From NCBI RefSeq assembly GCF_002860125.1, contig NZ_PGVA01000001.1:62001-126000 (forward strand): a DNA stretch of 64,000 nt, read 5' to 3'. A program made the position numbers and the translations under genes. How positions within the stretch are numbered: the stretch's first letter is position 1; every line of letters starts with the position of its first letter. Source of the DNA: Bacillus canaveralius (GTDB lineage: Bacteria; Bacillota; Bacilli; Bacillales; Cytobacillaceae). The notes beneath the pieces are model-generated. The model saw only the letters and a list, made by a program, of their open reading frames with translations. It was not told the origin of the DNA and searched no databases. Of the stretch, positions 53,557 to 63,357 are shown in pieces.

Positions 53557-55325
53557 CTAAGAATGCAGAAATTAAGAAAAACGAAAAGATCGGAATCGAT
53601 AATCAAGATGAACAAATCAAGGTTCAGGTCATTCATAATTACTTGCTTTCAGCAGCCCGGGAAATGATGCGAAATTTAAAGCGGACAGCCTATGACACGA
53701 TCATCTATGAAATTCAGGACTTCGGCCTTGGGATTTACGACCGTAAATGCCGATTGCTTGCAGAATCACCGGGTTTAGCGATTTTTACCAGAGGAAATGA
53801 TTTTGCTCTAAGAAAGATGGTTGAGTTTCTTGGAGAAGAAAACATTCATCCAGGGGACGTGATCCTGTTTAATTATCCGTACTGGAGCTCCAACCATACA
53901 CTTGATGTACTGGTCAGCTCGCCGATTTTCTATGGTGATGAATTAGTGGGATACGCTGCTTGCAAAGCGCACTGGCTCGACTTGAACCAGCAGGACCCGG
54001 GGTATTGCCTTGATACAACCAGCATTCATAACGAGGGACTGATCCTTCCTGCATTAAAGATTTATAAGCGGGGCGTGCGGGATCAAGAGGTGGAGAATTT
54101 AATCAGGTTTAACACACGGATTCCGGATCGGGTGGTCGGAAACATGAACGCCCAAATTTCCTGCTGCCGCACTGGTGAGAAGCGGGTACAGGAGCTCGTG
54201 GAAAAGTTTGGCCTTGAATCATTTAAGACAGCATCCCAGGAAATCCTGAACCACGGGGAACGGATTGCCCGGGCACGCCTTGAAGCACTTCCAAAAGGAA
54301 CCTGGTCAGCAGAGGACTATGTTGACGATGACGGAGTCGAGAAGGACAAAATGATTAAAATCAAGGTGATTGTTACTGTGACAGATGATGAATTTATCGT
54401 GGATTTCACTGGTACGGACCCTGCCGTAAAAGGTCCGGTTAACCTTCCAATCGGGATTACCGAAGGAGTATCAGCCCTGGCTTTCAAAGGACTGACAACT
54501 CCGGATTCACCTGCAAATGACGGCAACTTCCGACCATTAAAAGTCATTGCTCCTGAAGGTTCTCTTGTTAATGCCCAGCATCCGGCAGCCACCTTTACGA
54601 TCTGGCCGTCCATTCACATACCTGAAATCATTTGTAAGGCATTGGCGCCAGCGATGCCAGACATCGTGCCGGCGTGTTCAGGCGGAGAAGTTGTTTCAGT
54701 AATGGGAGTCGGCACACACCCTGTTACCGGCAAAGTCTGGCTTGAAGCAACAAACGAGGCTGTCGGATTTGGGGCCCATGCCGGAGGCGACGGCGAAAAT
54801 GCCATCATGCACTTGTCTGAACCAGGCTGCCGCAATAACCCGATTGAGGTTTTGGAGAACAAGGCTCCTCTGTTAATTGAAGGATATTATCTTCGCCAGG
54901 ACTCATGCGGTGCCGGTGAACACCGCGGCGGTGTTGGTGCAACCCGTGTATACCGGTTCACTGCCCCAGGCAGTGCGGTAACGATTCTTAAGAAAACCAA
55001 AACGCGCCCTTGGGCTTTAAAGGGCGGCCTTGAAGCAGAACCAAACCATATCATCGTACGTCCTGGAACGGATCGTGAAGAACGCACAGGTGCCATTAAC
55101 GAACCTCTTGAAGCAGGAGAAGTTCTGATAAGCAGCGCAGGAGGCGGCGGCGGTTGGGGAAATCCATTACACCGCAGCCTTGAAAAAGTGCTTGAGGATG
55201 TACGTGACGGGTATATTTCATTGGAAAGCGCAAAGCGTGATTATGGCGTGATCATTGACACGGGCTCTTGGACGGTTGATTCCGAGGGCACGGCCAAGCT
55301 TAGACAGGAACGATTGGAGGCCTAG
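53553..55325 (+). CDS. Hydantoinase/oxoprolinase subunit B (HyuB-3)
   Basis: A 590-residue B subunit. The active-site loop reads FNYPYWSSNHTLDVLVSSP instead of the usual NDPYxGGTHLxD, that is the aspartate of NDP is replaced by Y and the glycines by serines, while the histidine and the later aspartate stay. Further blocks are CKAHWLDLNQQDPG and SAGGGGGWGNPLHRSLEKVLED. This looks like a distinct subtype, perhaps with another metal geometry or substrate. Confidence 0.92.
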   Translation: MTKNAEIKKNEKIGIDNQDEQIKVQVIHNYLLSAAREMMRNLKRTAYDTIIYEIQDFGLGIYDRKCRLLAESPGLAIFTRGNDFALRKMVEFLGEENIHPGDVILFNYPYWSSNHTLDVLVSSPIFYGDELVGYAACKAHWLDLNQQDPGYCLDTTSIHNEGLILPALKIYKRGVRDQEVENLIRFNTRIPDRVVGNMNAQISCCRTGEKRVQELVEKFGLESFKTASQEILNHGERIARARLEALPKGTWSAEDYVDDDGVEKDKMIKIKVIVTVTDDEFIVDFTGTDPAVKGPVNLPIGITEGVSALAFKGLTTPDSPANDGNFRPLKVIAPEGSLVNAQHPAATFTIWPSIHIPEIICKALAPAMPDIVPACSGGEVVSVMGVGTHPVTGKVWLEATNEAVGFGAHAGGDGENAIMHLSEPGCRNNPIEVLENKAPLLIEGYYLRQDSCGAGEHRGGVGATRVYRFTAPGSAVTILKKTKTRPWALKGGLEAEPNHIIVRPGTDREERTGAINEPLEAGEVLISSAGGGGGWGNPLHRSLEKVLEDVRDGYISLESAKRDYGVIIDTGSWTVDSEGTAKLRQERLEA

Positions 55326-55330
55326 GGACC

Positions 55331-56416
55331 ATGCCATTCATCGATTTGCATAGCGACATCTTAGTTGACGTAATTTGGCGCAGATCCCGTGGAGAACGAC
55401 GCGTAATAGAAGAGCGGCACCTACCTGTCCTCCGCAAAGCCGGCATTAATGCACTTGGCCTGACGATATGGATAGAATTAGACCAAACACACCGGGCTAC
55501 AGCCAGAACCCGTGAGGTAATGGCGGCCCTTGAGGCCGAACTGAGTGAATCCCCGGGATGGTTCGCCCTAGTAAGAACTCCTGCTGAGGCTGAAGCAGCA
55601 ATAAATGCTGGAAAGCTTGCGATCTTACTAACCATTGAAGGAATGGCAGCCCTGGATGAAGACCCTGCGTTGTTTTCGGAATTGTGTGATCTGGGTCTTA
55701 CTTCCGCCCTTCTGACTTGGAATGAGGCGAATGCCTTTGCGAGCGGTTTCCCAGGATATGACTATGCGGAAGCCAGGGCACTATCCACTCAAGGAAAGGG
55801 GTCTTGGCTTACAGGACTGAGTGGACCAGGTGAAGGCGATGTCCGTGGCCTTACCTCAAAAGGGCGAATGCTGCTAAAGCGGATGGCTGAAGCAGGAGTC
55901 ATGCTGGATTTGTCCCACTTGAACGAAAGAACCTTCTGGGAAGCGATTAACGCTTACCCGGGGCCAGGAGTATTTGCTTCTCACTCCAATGCCCAATCAG
56001 TATGCAACATTCCGCGAAATCTTTCAGACGAACAGATCAAAGCAATTGCTGAACGGGATGGTATTATTGGCTTAAACGCATTCTCGGCATTCGTTGATCC
56101 TAAAAAGCCTGGAATTGAACGGTTCATTGACCACGCCAGTTACATTGCCGACCTGGTTGGCATACGGCACCTCGGTTTTGGTTTTGATTTCATAGACTAT
56201 CTTGATCATGAAGCGCTTGAAAGCATCGGCGGCAGTCTGCCGAAGAACCCTGAACTTGATGGAGCGGCCGATGTGCCACGCCTTATTGGGCAGATGGAAA
56301 AGCGGGGCTTTTCCCAATCGGACATTGACGGAATAACATGGGGAAACTTTGCTCGAGTATGGGAGGCTGCTATTCAGCATTCATCGTTAAGTAAGGATGA
56401 AAATAGAGGATACTAA
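55331..56416 (+). CDS. Membrane-dipeptidase-type (M19) peptidase
   Basis: A 361-residue zinc dipeptidase of the renal-dipeptidase family. Expected ligands are visible: H7 and D9 (DLHSD), E103 (TIEGM), H196 (DLSHLN) and H218 (ASHSN), with the later GFGFDFID. The family hydrolyses dipeptides, including those with a D-residue at the C-terminal position. It begins 5 bp after HyuB-3, so it belongs to this module and probably hydrolyses the product of ring opening or a peptide precursor. Confidence 0.9.
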   Translation: MPFIDLHSDILVDVIWRRSRGERRVIEERHLPVLRKAGINALGLTIWIELDQTHRATARTREVMAALEAELSESPGWFALVRTPAEAEAAINAGKLAILLTIEGMAALDEDPALFSELCDLGLTSALLTWNEANAFASGFPGYDYAEARALSTQGKGSWLTGLSGPGEGDVRGLTSKGRMLLKRMAEAGVMLDLSHLNERTFWEAINAYPGPGVFASHSNAQSVCNIPRNLSDEQIKAIAERDGIIGLNAFSAFVDPKKPGIERFIDHASYIADLVGIRHLGFGFDFIDYLDHEALESIGGSLPKNPELDGAADVPRLIGQMEKRGFSQSDIDGITWGNFARVWEAAIQHSSLSKDENRGY

Positions 56417-56446
56417 TCGTTGATGATATCGAATATTCAAAGGTCT

Positions 56447-56474
56447 AAAGGGAAAGGCTTAGCTTTTCCCTTTA
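56447..56474 (+). terminator. Terminator closing the hydantoinase cluster
   Basis: AAAGGGAAAGGC (56447-56458) pairs with GCTTTTCCCTTT (56462-56473). Confidence 0.8.
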
Positions 56475-56643
56475 CTCTAGTATCCATTTTATTCGAGTTT
56501 ATAAACAAGTATGGAAATCTTAAGCGGCCTCTTATCTATATTTATAATTATGAAAACTAATTGTCACGAAAGATTCCGAAGTATAGGAATTAAGGATTTT
56601 TTATGAATTTAAGACAGACTTACACTAGGGGGAGGGGAAAACC

Positions 56644-57645
56644 ATGATCAACTTATCACAATATATTCAAACGATTGACTCACATACTGTTGGTGAGCCT
56701 ACAAGAATCATTACAGGAGGAGCTCCAAGAATTTTGGGTTCGACAATGATGGAGAAAAAGCATTATTTAGAAAGTAAGATGGACTGGCTGAGAAAATTAT
56801 TAATGACCGAACCACGTGGACATAGAGATATGTTTGGTGCTATTATTACAGATCCCTGTTCAGAAGGGTGTGATGTTGGGGTTATTTTTATGGATAACAA
56901 CGGATATCTAAATATGTGTGGACACGGTACCATTGGTACAGTAACAACAGCCTTAAATATCGGAATGATTGAACCCAAGAGATATATTAAGGTTGATACA
57001 CCAGCTGGCATTGTAGATTGTGAAGTTGAGTTTATTAATGGTAAGGCTAGTAAAGTTACATTTACAAATATTCCAGCATTTGTGTTTGAAGAAAAGGTAA
57101 AAGTAAATGTAGAAGGGTTAGGAAATATTCTTGTAGATGTTGTATTTGGCGGAAGTATATTTGGTATAGTTGATGCCGGAGAATTGGGATTAAAACTTGT
57201 AAGTGAAGAACAGCAGCATTTGATTTCATTAGGCAATAAAATTAAGAAAGCAATAAATGAACAGTCAAAATTTCAGCACCCACTTAAGCCGGAAATCAAT
57301 TCAATTGATTTAATTGAATTTAGTTTAAAATCTGAAAAACAAAACATTGATTATAGGAATACGGTTATATTCGGAAATGGACAAATTGATAGATCTCCTT
57401 GTGGGACTGGTACATGTGCAAAAATGGCCTTACTTTTTAAGCAAGGAAAATTGCAGGTAGGAGAAGAATTTATTCATGAAAGCATTATAGATTCCAAGTT
57501 TGTTGGACGTATCATCTCATTGAGTAAGGTTGGGAATTTCCAGGCAGTAATTCCCCAGATCACTGGATCTGCCTGGGTTACAGGGATGCATCAATTTATT
57601 ATTGATAGTGAAGACCCTTTTTATGAAGGTTTTTTATTAATTTAA
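56644..57645 (+). CDS. Proline racemase / hydroxyproline epimerase family protein
   Basis: A 333-residue cofactor-independent racemase with ATG after GGGGGAGG. Both catalytic cysteines are kept: C92 in NMCGHGTIG and C253 in RSPCGTGTCA. Two cysteines speak for a racemase or epimerase rather than a trans-3-hydroxyproline dehydratase, which has T or S at one position. With proline dehydrogenase 25 kb upstream, it could supply L-proline from D-proline, or epimerise 4-hydroxyproline. The gene is more AT-rich than its neighbours, which hints at separate origin. Confidence 0.88.
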   Translation: MINLSQYIQTIDSHTVGEPTRIITGGAPRILGSTMMEKKHYLESKMDWLRKLLMTEPRGHRDMFGAIITDPCSEGCDVGVIFMDNNGYLNMCGHGTIGTVTTALNIGMIEPKRYIKVDTPAGIVDCEVEFINGKASKVTFTNIPAFVFEEKVKVNVEGLGNILVDVVFGGSIFGIVDAGELGLKLVSEEQQHLISLGNKIKKAINEQSKFQHPLKPEINSIDLIEFSLKSEKQNIDYRNTVIFGNGQIDRSPCGTGTCAKMALLFKQGKLQVGEEFIHESIIDSKFVGRIISLSKVGNFQAVIPQITGSAWVTGMHQFIIDSEDPFYEGFLLI

Positions 57646-57768
57646 CATTGATATGGTGAACTTGAGATGCTTTTTGAGGCTTTGTACGTGTGCTCCATCA
57701 TTCAGTATACACTTAGATGTACTGTCAATCGTGTGAAAAACCAGAAGCAATAATAAGGGAGAGTTTTC

Positions 57769-58600
57769 ATGGGATCGAAAATTGAAATACGTATTCTGAG
57801 TACCTATTCTGATTTAAAGCAGGTTCAAAAACTTGAGGAAAATGTATGGAATATGGACCCTCTTCCTCTCCACCAAACAATTACGGCGTCCCAAAATGGG
57901 GGCCTTTTACTAGGTGCGTTTATCGATGGCGAAATGGCAGGATTTAGTTACAGCTTTGCAGGTTTTAAAAAGGGGAAAAAGCTACCTGTGCTCTCATATG
58001 CTTGGGATTCATCCCAGTCATCAGGATAAAGGGGTCGGATCTCAGTTAAAACAAGAGCAAAAGAAGATCGCAAAGGAAATGGGTTATGACCTGATCGTGT
58101 GGACATATGATCCGCTTGAGACAAAGAATGGGTACTTAAATTTATCTAAACTGCATACAATCTGCTCTACTTATGTGGAAAATTGTTATGGAGAAATGGA
58201 AGGCAGCTTGAACCGGGGTCTGCCATCTGACAGATTCAAAGTAGAATGGTGGATAAACAGTCCCCATGTCGAGAAACAGCATAGATTTAAACAAGATCAG
58301 GATGATATAGTGATTCAATGGGATGCATTAAAAAATGATCTGCCAAAACTTCTCAATATCGAGAAGCGGTTGAAAACCCTCCATCATAAGGACCAATCTA
58401 TTTTAGTGCCTGTTCCCGCAGACTTCCAGCGTTTAAAAAATGTAAATAATGACCTTGCGTTTGATTGGCGACTTAAAACAAGAGAAATATTTCAAAGTTT
58501 ATTTTCAATAGGGTATGCTGTTGTTTCATTAATAAAAAGCGAGGATGAACCTGTTCATTATTATAAATTAGTTAAGAGAAACAAATTGGATATTAATTGA
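57769..58600 (+). pseudogene. GNAT acyltransferase (D-amino acid N-succinyltransferase-like), frameshifted
   Basis: Begins at ATG 57769 after AAGGGAG. The first frame stops at 58027-58029, but the GNAT core continues in the next frame: the join near 57970-57985, in an A/G run, restores FKKGKSYLCSHMLGIHPSHQDKGVG with the acetyl-CoA-binding Q/R-x-x-G-x-G loop, and reads to 58600. One extra base explains it. Relatives found next to N-succinylamino acid racemase succinylate D-amino acids. It is the first gene of a decayed locus. Confidence 0.85.
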
Positions 58601-58610
58601 TATTCGCGTA

Positions 58611-59717
58611 ATGGGGGAGACAAATGAAGATAAAAAATATAATCTAAGGCATGTGAAAATGAAGATGAAATTCCCTTTTACTACAAGCTTTGGAACGTTT
58701 CAGGATAAAGAATTTCTATTGCTTGAAGCAAAGGACGAGAATGGGAACAGCGGTTGGGGGGAATCGGTCGCTTTTCATTCTCCTTCGTATAATGAGGAAA
58801 GGGTTAAAACAAATTGGCATATGCTAGAAGATTTTTTGATTCCAAGCATAATGAATAAAGAGATTGAACATCCTGAAGAAGTTTCCGAAATCTTCTCATA
58901 CATCCGCAAAAACAATATGGCGAAATCTGCGATTGAAGGTGCGGTTTGGGACTTATTTGCCAAGCAAAAAGGCATACCTCTTGCAGCTGCTCTTGGGGGT
59001 GAACGGGAAGAGATTGAGGTCGGGATAAGTATTGGAATCCAAAACACGGTTGACGAACTTCTTCGTTTAATTGAAAAATATAATGAAGAAGGCTATAAGA
59101 GAATGAAAGTCAAAATAAAACCGGGTTGGGATGTGGAAATGATCAGGTACATCCGGAATCACTTTCCCGAGATTCCTTTAATGGCTGATGCTAATTCCGC
59201 ATACAGTTTAAAGGATATAAACACATTAAAGGCTCTTGATGAATTTGGTCTAATGATGATAGAACAGCCATTGGCTTCAGATGGCATCGTGGATCATGCC
59301 ACGCTGCAAAAGGAGATTGTAACGCCGGTTTGCCTTGATGAGAGCATCCATTCTTATGAAGATGCCCGAAAAGCCATTGAACTCGGGAGCTGTCAAATTA
59401 TCAATATTAAGATTTGACGTGTTGGAGGGTTAGCGGAGTCAAAGCGCATCCATGACCTTTGTCAGCAAAACAATATTCCAGTTTGGTGTGGCGGCATGTT
59501 TGAATCGGGAATCGGAAGGGCACATAATATTGCTTTAACTACCTTATCTAACTTTATTATGCCTGGTGACACGGCTGGTTCTTCACGCTATTGGGAAAAG
59601 GACATTATTGACCCTGAAGTAGAGGTGAATAATGGGATGATTACAGTACCTAAAAAACCTGGGATTGGCTATGAACCAAATCGAGAAATCATTAAAAGAT
59701 ATACAATAACTGAAAAT
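58611..59717 (+). pseudogene. N-succinylamino acid racemase / o-succinylbenzoate synthase-like, premature stop
   Basis: An enolase-superfamily protein with the barrel residues KVKIKPG (KxK), DANSAY, EQPLASD and DESIHS. The frame stops at TGA 59415-59417 right where the family has the strand INIKPGRVGG; here the codons read INIKI-stop-RVGG. After it the same frame goes on with [16 protein letters not shown] and ends near YTITENFF (~59717); the frame stays open to 59942 but that tail is unlike the family. The working enzyme would racemise N-succinyl amino acids. Confidence 0.88.
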
Positions 59718-59989
59718 TTTTTTCCATACATGAAAATGCTCCACATTAATACAGCCACACGCAGAGGTCAGGTCCTTGAAATTTTACGAACCCAGTTTTT
59801 TTATTTTCCGAGTACAAGCCATTCTAACATAAAGCAAGTAGAGATTGTTAGGAAATTGATGAGCATATTAACTTGGAAAACTCGTTTCCTTTTTGTTGCT
59901 AGGCATAGGAAAATAACTATAACCATTTTATTTACCTCATAGAAATTAAAAAGAAATATTCATAATAATTACACGGGTGATTTAGAAAA

Positions 59990-61281
59990 ATGAGTATGAT
60001 CAATTGGCGATTGTTTTCCCTCTTATTAACAGGAATCGGAATATCTACATTAGGGATTTTATTTATCTCATTGCAATTAACCTTCTCGTGTTTGAAATGA
60101 CCCACTCGGCAGCAGCTGTAGCCGGGTTATGGATTGTCGGTCCGGTCACATCGATGCTGACAAATTCGTGGAGCGGAAGTATTATAGACCGGGCAAATAA
60201 GAAAAAGATTATGATAATCGCTGATGTGGCGAGGGCAGTCGGAGTCGCGATTATTCCATTTGTTTCAAACATTTGGACCATCTATGTCTTGCTGTTCCTC
60301 ATCAGCGTTGCGAGAGCTTTTTTTGCTCCGTCATCGACCACGTACATAGCAAAACTTATTCCCGTCAATAAGCGAAAAAAATTCAATTCAATCAACAGTT
60401 TGGTGAATTCAGGGGCGTTCATCGTCGGTCCTTCCATTGCAGGTGCGTTGTTTTTAATCGGTTCAGTGAAAATAGCGATTCTGTTGAATGCTGTTTCATT
60501 CCTCATTTCCGCCTTCATCATCATGTTTTTGCCTGACACAGATCAACAGGCAAATCCCGCTGAAGTGAAGAAAGGCAGCTATGAAACGCTCCGGGATGAT
60601 TGGAAAGAAGTGATCCAGTTTGGAAGGGAAAAGTCGTTTGTGCTGGCTGTCTATGCCTGTTTTCTCGCATTTGGCTTATTTTCGTTAACGCTGAGAAAGG
60701 ATAATACATGCCTTTGATCCGCTTATCCAGCTATTACAAGGGATCTCGTACGATTCCCAAGAAGTTGTCTTTATTCAAGATGTAGTCGGGTAACAGAAAC
60801 GGATTATAGCTTTCTTGTCAGTATCACCGGAATAGGCTACTCACTTGGTGCTTTCCTGGTCACCGTGGCAACGCGATTTTTAAGCATCAAACATTTGATT
60901 GCAGGTGGAATGCTAATGGTCGCAATCGGTTATCTCATTTATGCACTTTCCGATTCATTTGTTGCCGTCGCGATTGGCTTTACGATCCTCGGGTTTTTTA
61001 ACGCTTTTTCAAACACCGGCTTTAGCACTTTTTATCAAAATAATGTTCCGATTCATCTGATGGGAAGAATGACAAGCGTTATCGGAGTGATTCAAAGTGG
61101 CGCGCAAATCGTATTCTTGTTGTTAATCGGTGTATTGGGCGACATTTTCCCACTCCGCTACACAGTCGTCATCCTGGTCGGATTGAACATGTTCCTTTCG
61201 GTTTTTATTGCTATCCTCGTTGCGAAGCCTGGAAAACAGGTTTATTTTTCAGAGGGAAAAGAAGAAACAGTAGACTACTAA
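59990..61281 (+). pseudogene. MFS transporter with several frameshifts
   Basis: From ATG 59990 the N-terminus (SMINWRLFSLLLTGIGISTLG) loses frame near 60055 and continues as DFIYLIAINLLVFEMTHSAA. This frame breaks again near 60690. A piece reading AFDPLIQLLQGISYD lies in another frame, a stop occurs near 60790, and the last four helices (from SFLVSITGIGYSLGAF) run to 61281. At least three lesions are present. In related genomes an MFS gene of this type lies beside the racemase. Confidence 0.85.
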
Positions 61282-61299
61282 ACTTCAGAGGTGTTTAAT

Positions 61300-61521
61300 T
61301 TGAAAGATAACGGCTCTCAATATTACGACAATGACGATTTTTTTCATAAATATACTTTAAAAAGAGAATCAAAGGATAATGCCAATGATAAAATTGAAAA
61401 ACCCATTTTTCAGGAGTTAGTTGGAAATGCTTTTGGATTACTTTTTTTGAAAAGGAAAAAAGGGATTTTTCTTTCGAATGTCGAAATATTCATACACACT
61501 TATTTGAGAGGAGCTTGTTAA
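61300..61521 (+). pseudogene. N-terminal fragment of a class I SAM methyltransferase
   Basis: From TTG 61300 the first ~45 residues (YYDNDDFFHKYTLKRES, NDKIEKPIFQELVG) resemble the start of small SAM-dependent methyltransferases. The glycine-rich motif I expected next is absent and unrelated sequence follows, ending inside the start of the next gene. The call rests on a short match. Confidence 0.45.
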
Positions 61522-62932
61522 TGGGTAATCACAACTTGGATGCACTATGGAGTCATACAAAGGAACTGGTTCCTGACTCTATCGAGACACTAAAGGAATA
61601 TTTAAGATTTCCGACCGTTTCCGCACAGAATACAGCTATTCCAGAAACGGTTCAATATGTAGTCAAAATGATTAAAGAGGCTGGCGGGGAGGCGAAAATT
61701 CTCGACGATTTAGGTGGAAATCCTGTTGTCTATGGATTCTTTGCCGCCGGGTCTAATGGAGATTCCAGCAAAACACTCCTGTTTTATAACCATTATGATG
61801 TCCAGCCGCCTGATCCATTGGATGAATGGCATTCTGAACCGTTTAACCCTGCCGTTGTTGACGGATTCTGTATGCCCGAGGGGTAGCCGATAATAAAGGC
61901 GACCTGGTTGCCCGCTTAACTGCTCTGAAGGTTTTGCAACAAGCAGAAGGCGGACTGCCGTGCAATGTCAAATTCCTGATCGAGGGTGAGGAAGAAATCG
62001 GAAGCCCAAATCTTGCTCCTTATCTTAAAAACTATCAGGACTTATTTCAAGCAGACGCCTGTATTTGGGAATTCGGCGGCAAAGATGAAAATGAGCGGAT
62101 CAACATGGTTGCAGGGGTAAAAGGGATGGCCTATTTAGAGTTGACATGTGTCGGTGCAGCTATTGATATGCACTCATCTGTTGGAGCGTACGTTGACAAT
62201 GCGGCATGGCGGTTAGTCCAGGCATTGGCCACGATGAAAAACCAGCAAAACGAAATATTAGTCGAGGGATTTTTTGATGGGATAACAGCGCCGACCGACG
62301 CAGAAAGGCAAGCGGTTCAAGCCCTGCCTTTTGATGAGAAAGCGGTAGGAAATCTCTATGGACTTACAAGACCGCTCATCACCGCAGCTAACGGAGAAGA
62401 TCCAAGAGAAGCGATGGTGTTTCAGCCGACAATGACGATTTGCGGCCTGGTCAGCGGCTATACGGGTGAAGGTTCGAAGACGGTTCTGCCTAAAAGCGCC
62501 AAAGCGAAGCTCGACTGCCGGTTGGTGCCTGGCCAGGACCCGGATCATATTGAGGAATGTGTTAAAAAACACTTAATCAAGCATGGCTTTACTGATATTG
62601 AAGTAACCTCAGTAAACGGGCAAAAAGCATACCGCTCAGATTTTAACCACCCATTTGTGGCTCACGTACTGAAAACGGCTAAAGAAGTCTATCAACATGA
62701 AGGCGTGCTCGCGCCCAACTCAGCCGGAACCGGTCCGATGTATGACTTCGGGGAATACTTGAAGCTGCCGATTGTCAGCACCGGTGTGGGTTGGCTAGAA
62801 TCGAAGGCGCACGCACCAAACGAATCGATTCGCCTTCAAGACTTTGAAGAAGGCGTTGTCCACATGGCTCATATGCTGTCAGGATTTGCAAAGGCACTTC
62901 AAGCGGACCAGGAAAGTGTGGAAAGTCTATAA
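61521..62932 (+). pseudogene. M20-family amidohydrolase/dipeptidase, frameshifted
   Basis: The ATG at 61521 opens a good M20 N-terminus with the metal-site block FYNHYDVQPPDPLDEWHSEPF, then stops at 61884-61886. A single missing base near 61870 would restore VVDGILYARGVADNKGD. The other frame then carries IEGEEEIGSPN, the dimerisation domain and the C-terminal block to TAA 62930-62932. Next to the racemase it would have been the N-succinyl-amino acid desuccinylase step. Confidence 0.9.
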
Positions 62933-62944
62933 TCATACTAAAAG

Positions 62945-62977
62945 CATTCTACTTTTTTTTGGTAGAATGTTTTTTTC
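62945..62977 (+). terminator. Terminator after M20 pseudogene
   Basis: CATTCTAC (62945-62952) pairs with GTAGAATG (62962-62969) and is followed by seven T. Confidence 0.85.
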
Positions 62978-63064
62978 TAAAAAAGGTTAAAAAACATTTT
63001 ATATACTGGAAAAACTTGTTCTCTCCAAACAAACCTACTCGTTGGATATCCAGATACAGTGAAT

Positions 63065-63160
63065 TTAGCGAAAAAATGCAGGGATTTAAGCGAAACCTCG
63101 TTATGATATAAGCGAAAGTCTTCTGAATTAAGCGAAAACGGGTTTTATTTAAGCGAAACA
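63065..63160. repeat. Five-unit TTAAGCGAAA repeat array, ~21-bp period
   Basis: AGCGAAA cores begin at 63067, 63089, 63111, 63131 and 63152, spaced 20-22 bp, most preceded by TTTA or TTA. The unit is the reverse complement of the CGCTTAA unit at 21381-21492. The array lies in the 425-bp gap between the M20 pseudogene and the aminopeptidase gene; nothing else was seen there apart from the terminator. Confidence 0.8.
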
Positions 63161-63357
63161 GTATTAATCCTATTTCTGCAGGAAATGCCATTATATCTTC
63201 TATAGTGATTCTTCCCCATAGCGAACGCACTAAATTTTACATGAAACCCATCAAATAGAATGAATGGCCTACATTTTTCGGTAATATTTACCCTTATTTT
63301 AATATTCTAAATATTGTAATATCTACTAGACTATCATTCTTGTTAGGAGGGAATTGA

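Noticed and set aside
59415-59417. TGA in the racemase gene read as selenocysteine
   Set aside because: The expected residue is glycine of KPGR, the preceding codon is also changed (Pro to Ile), no selenocysteine insertion element is seen, and the adjacent genes are broken too.
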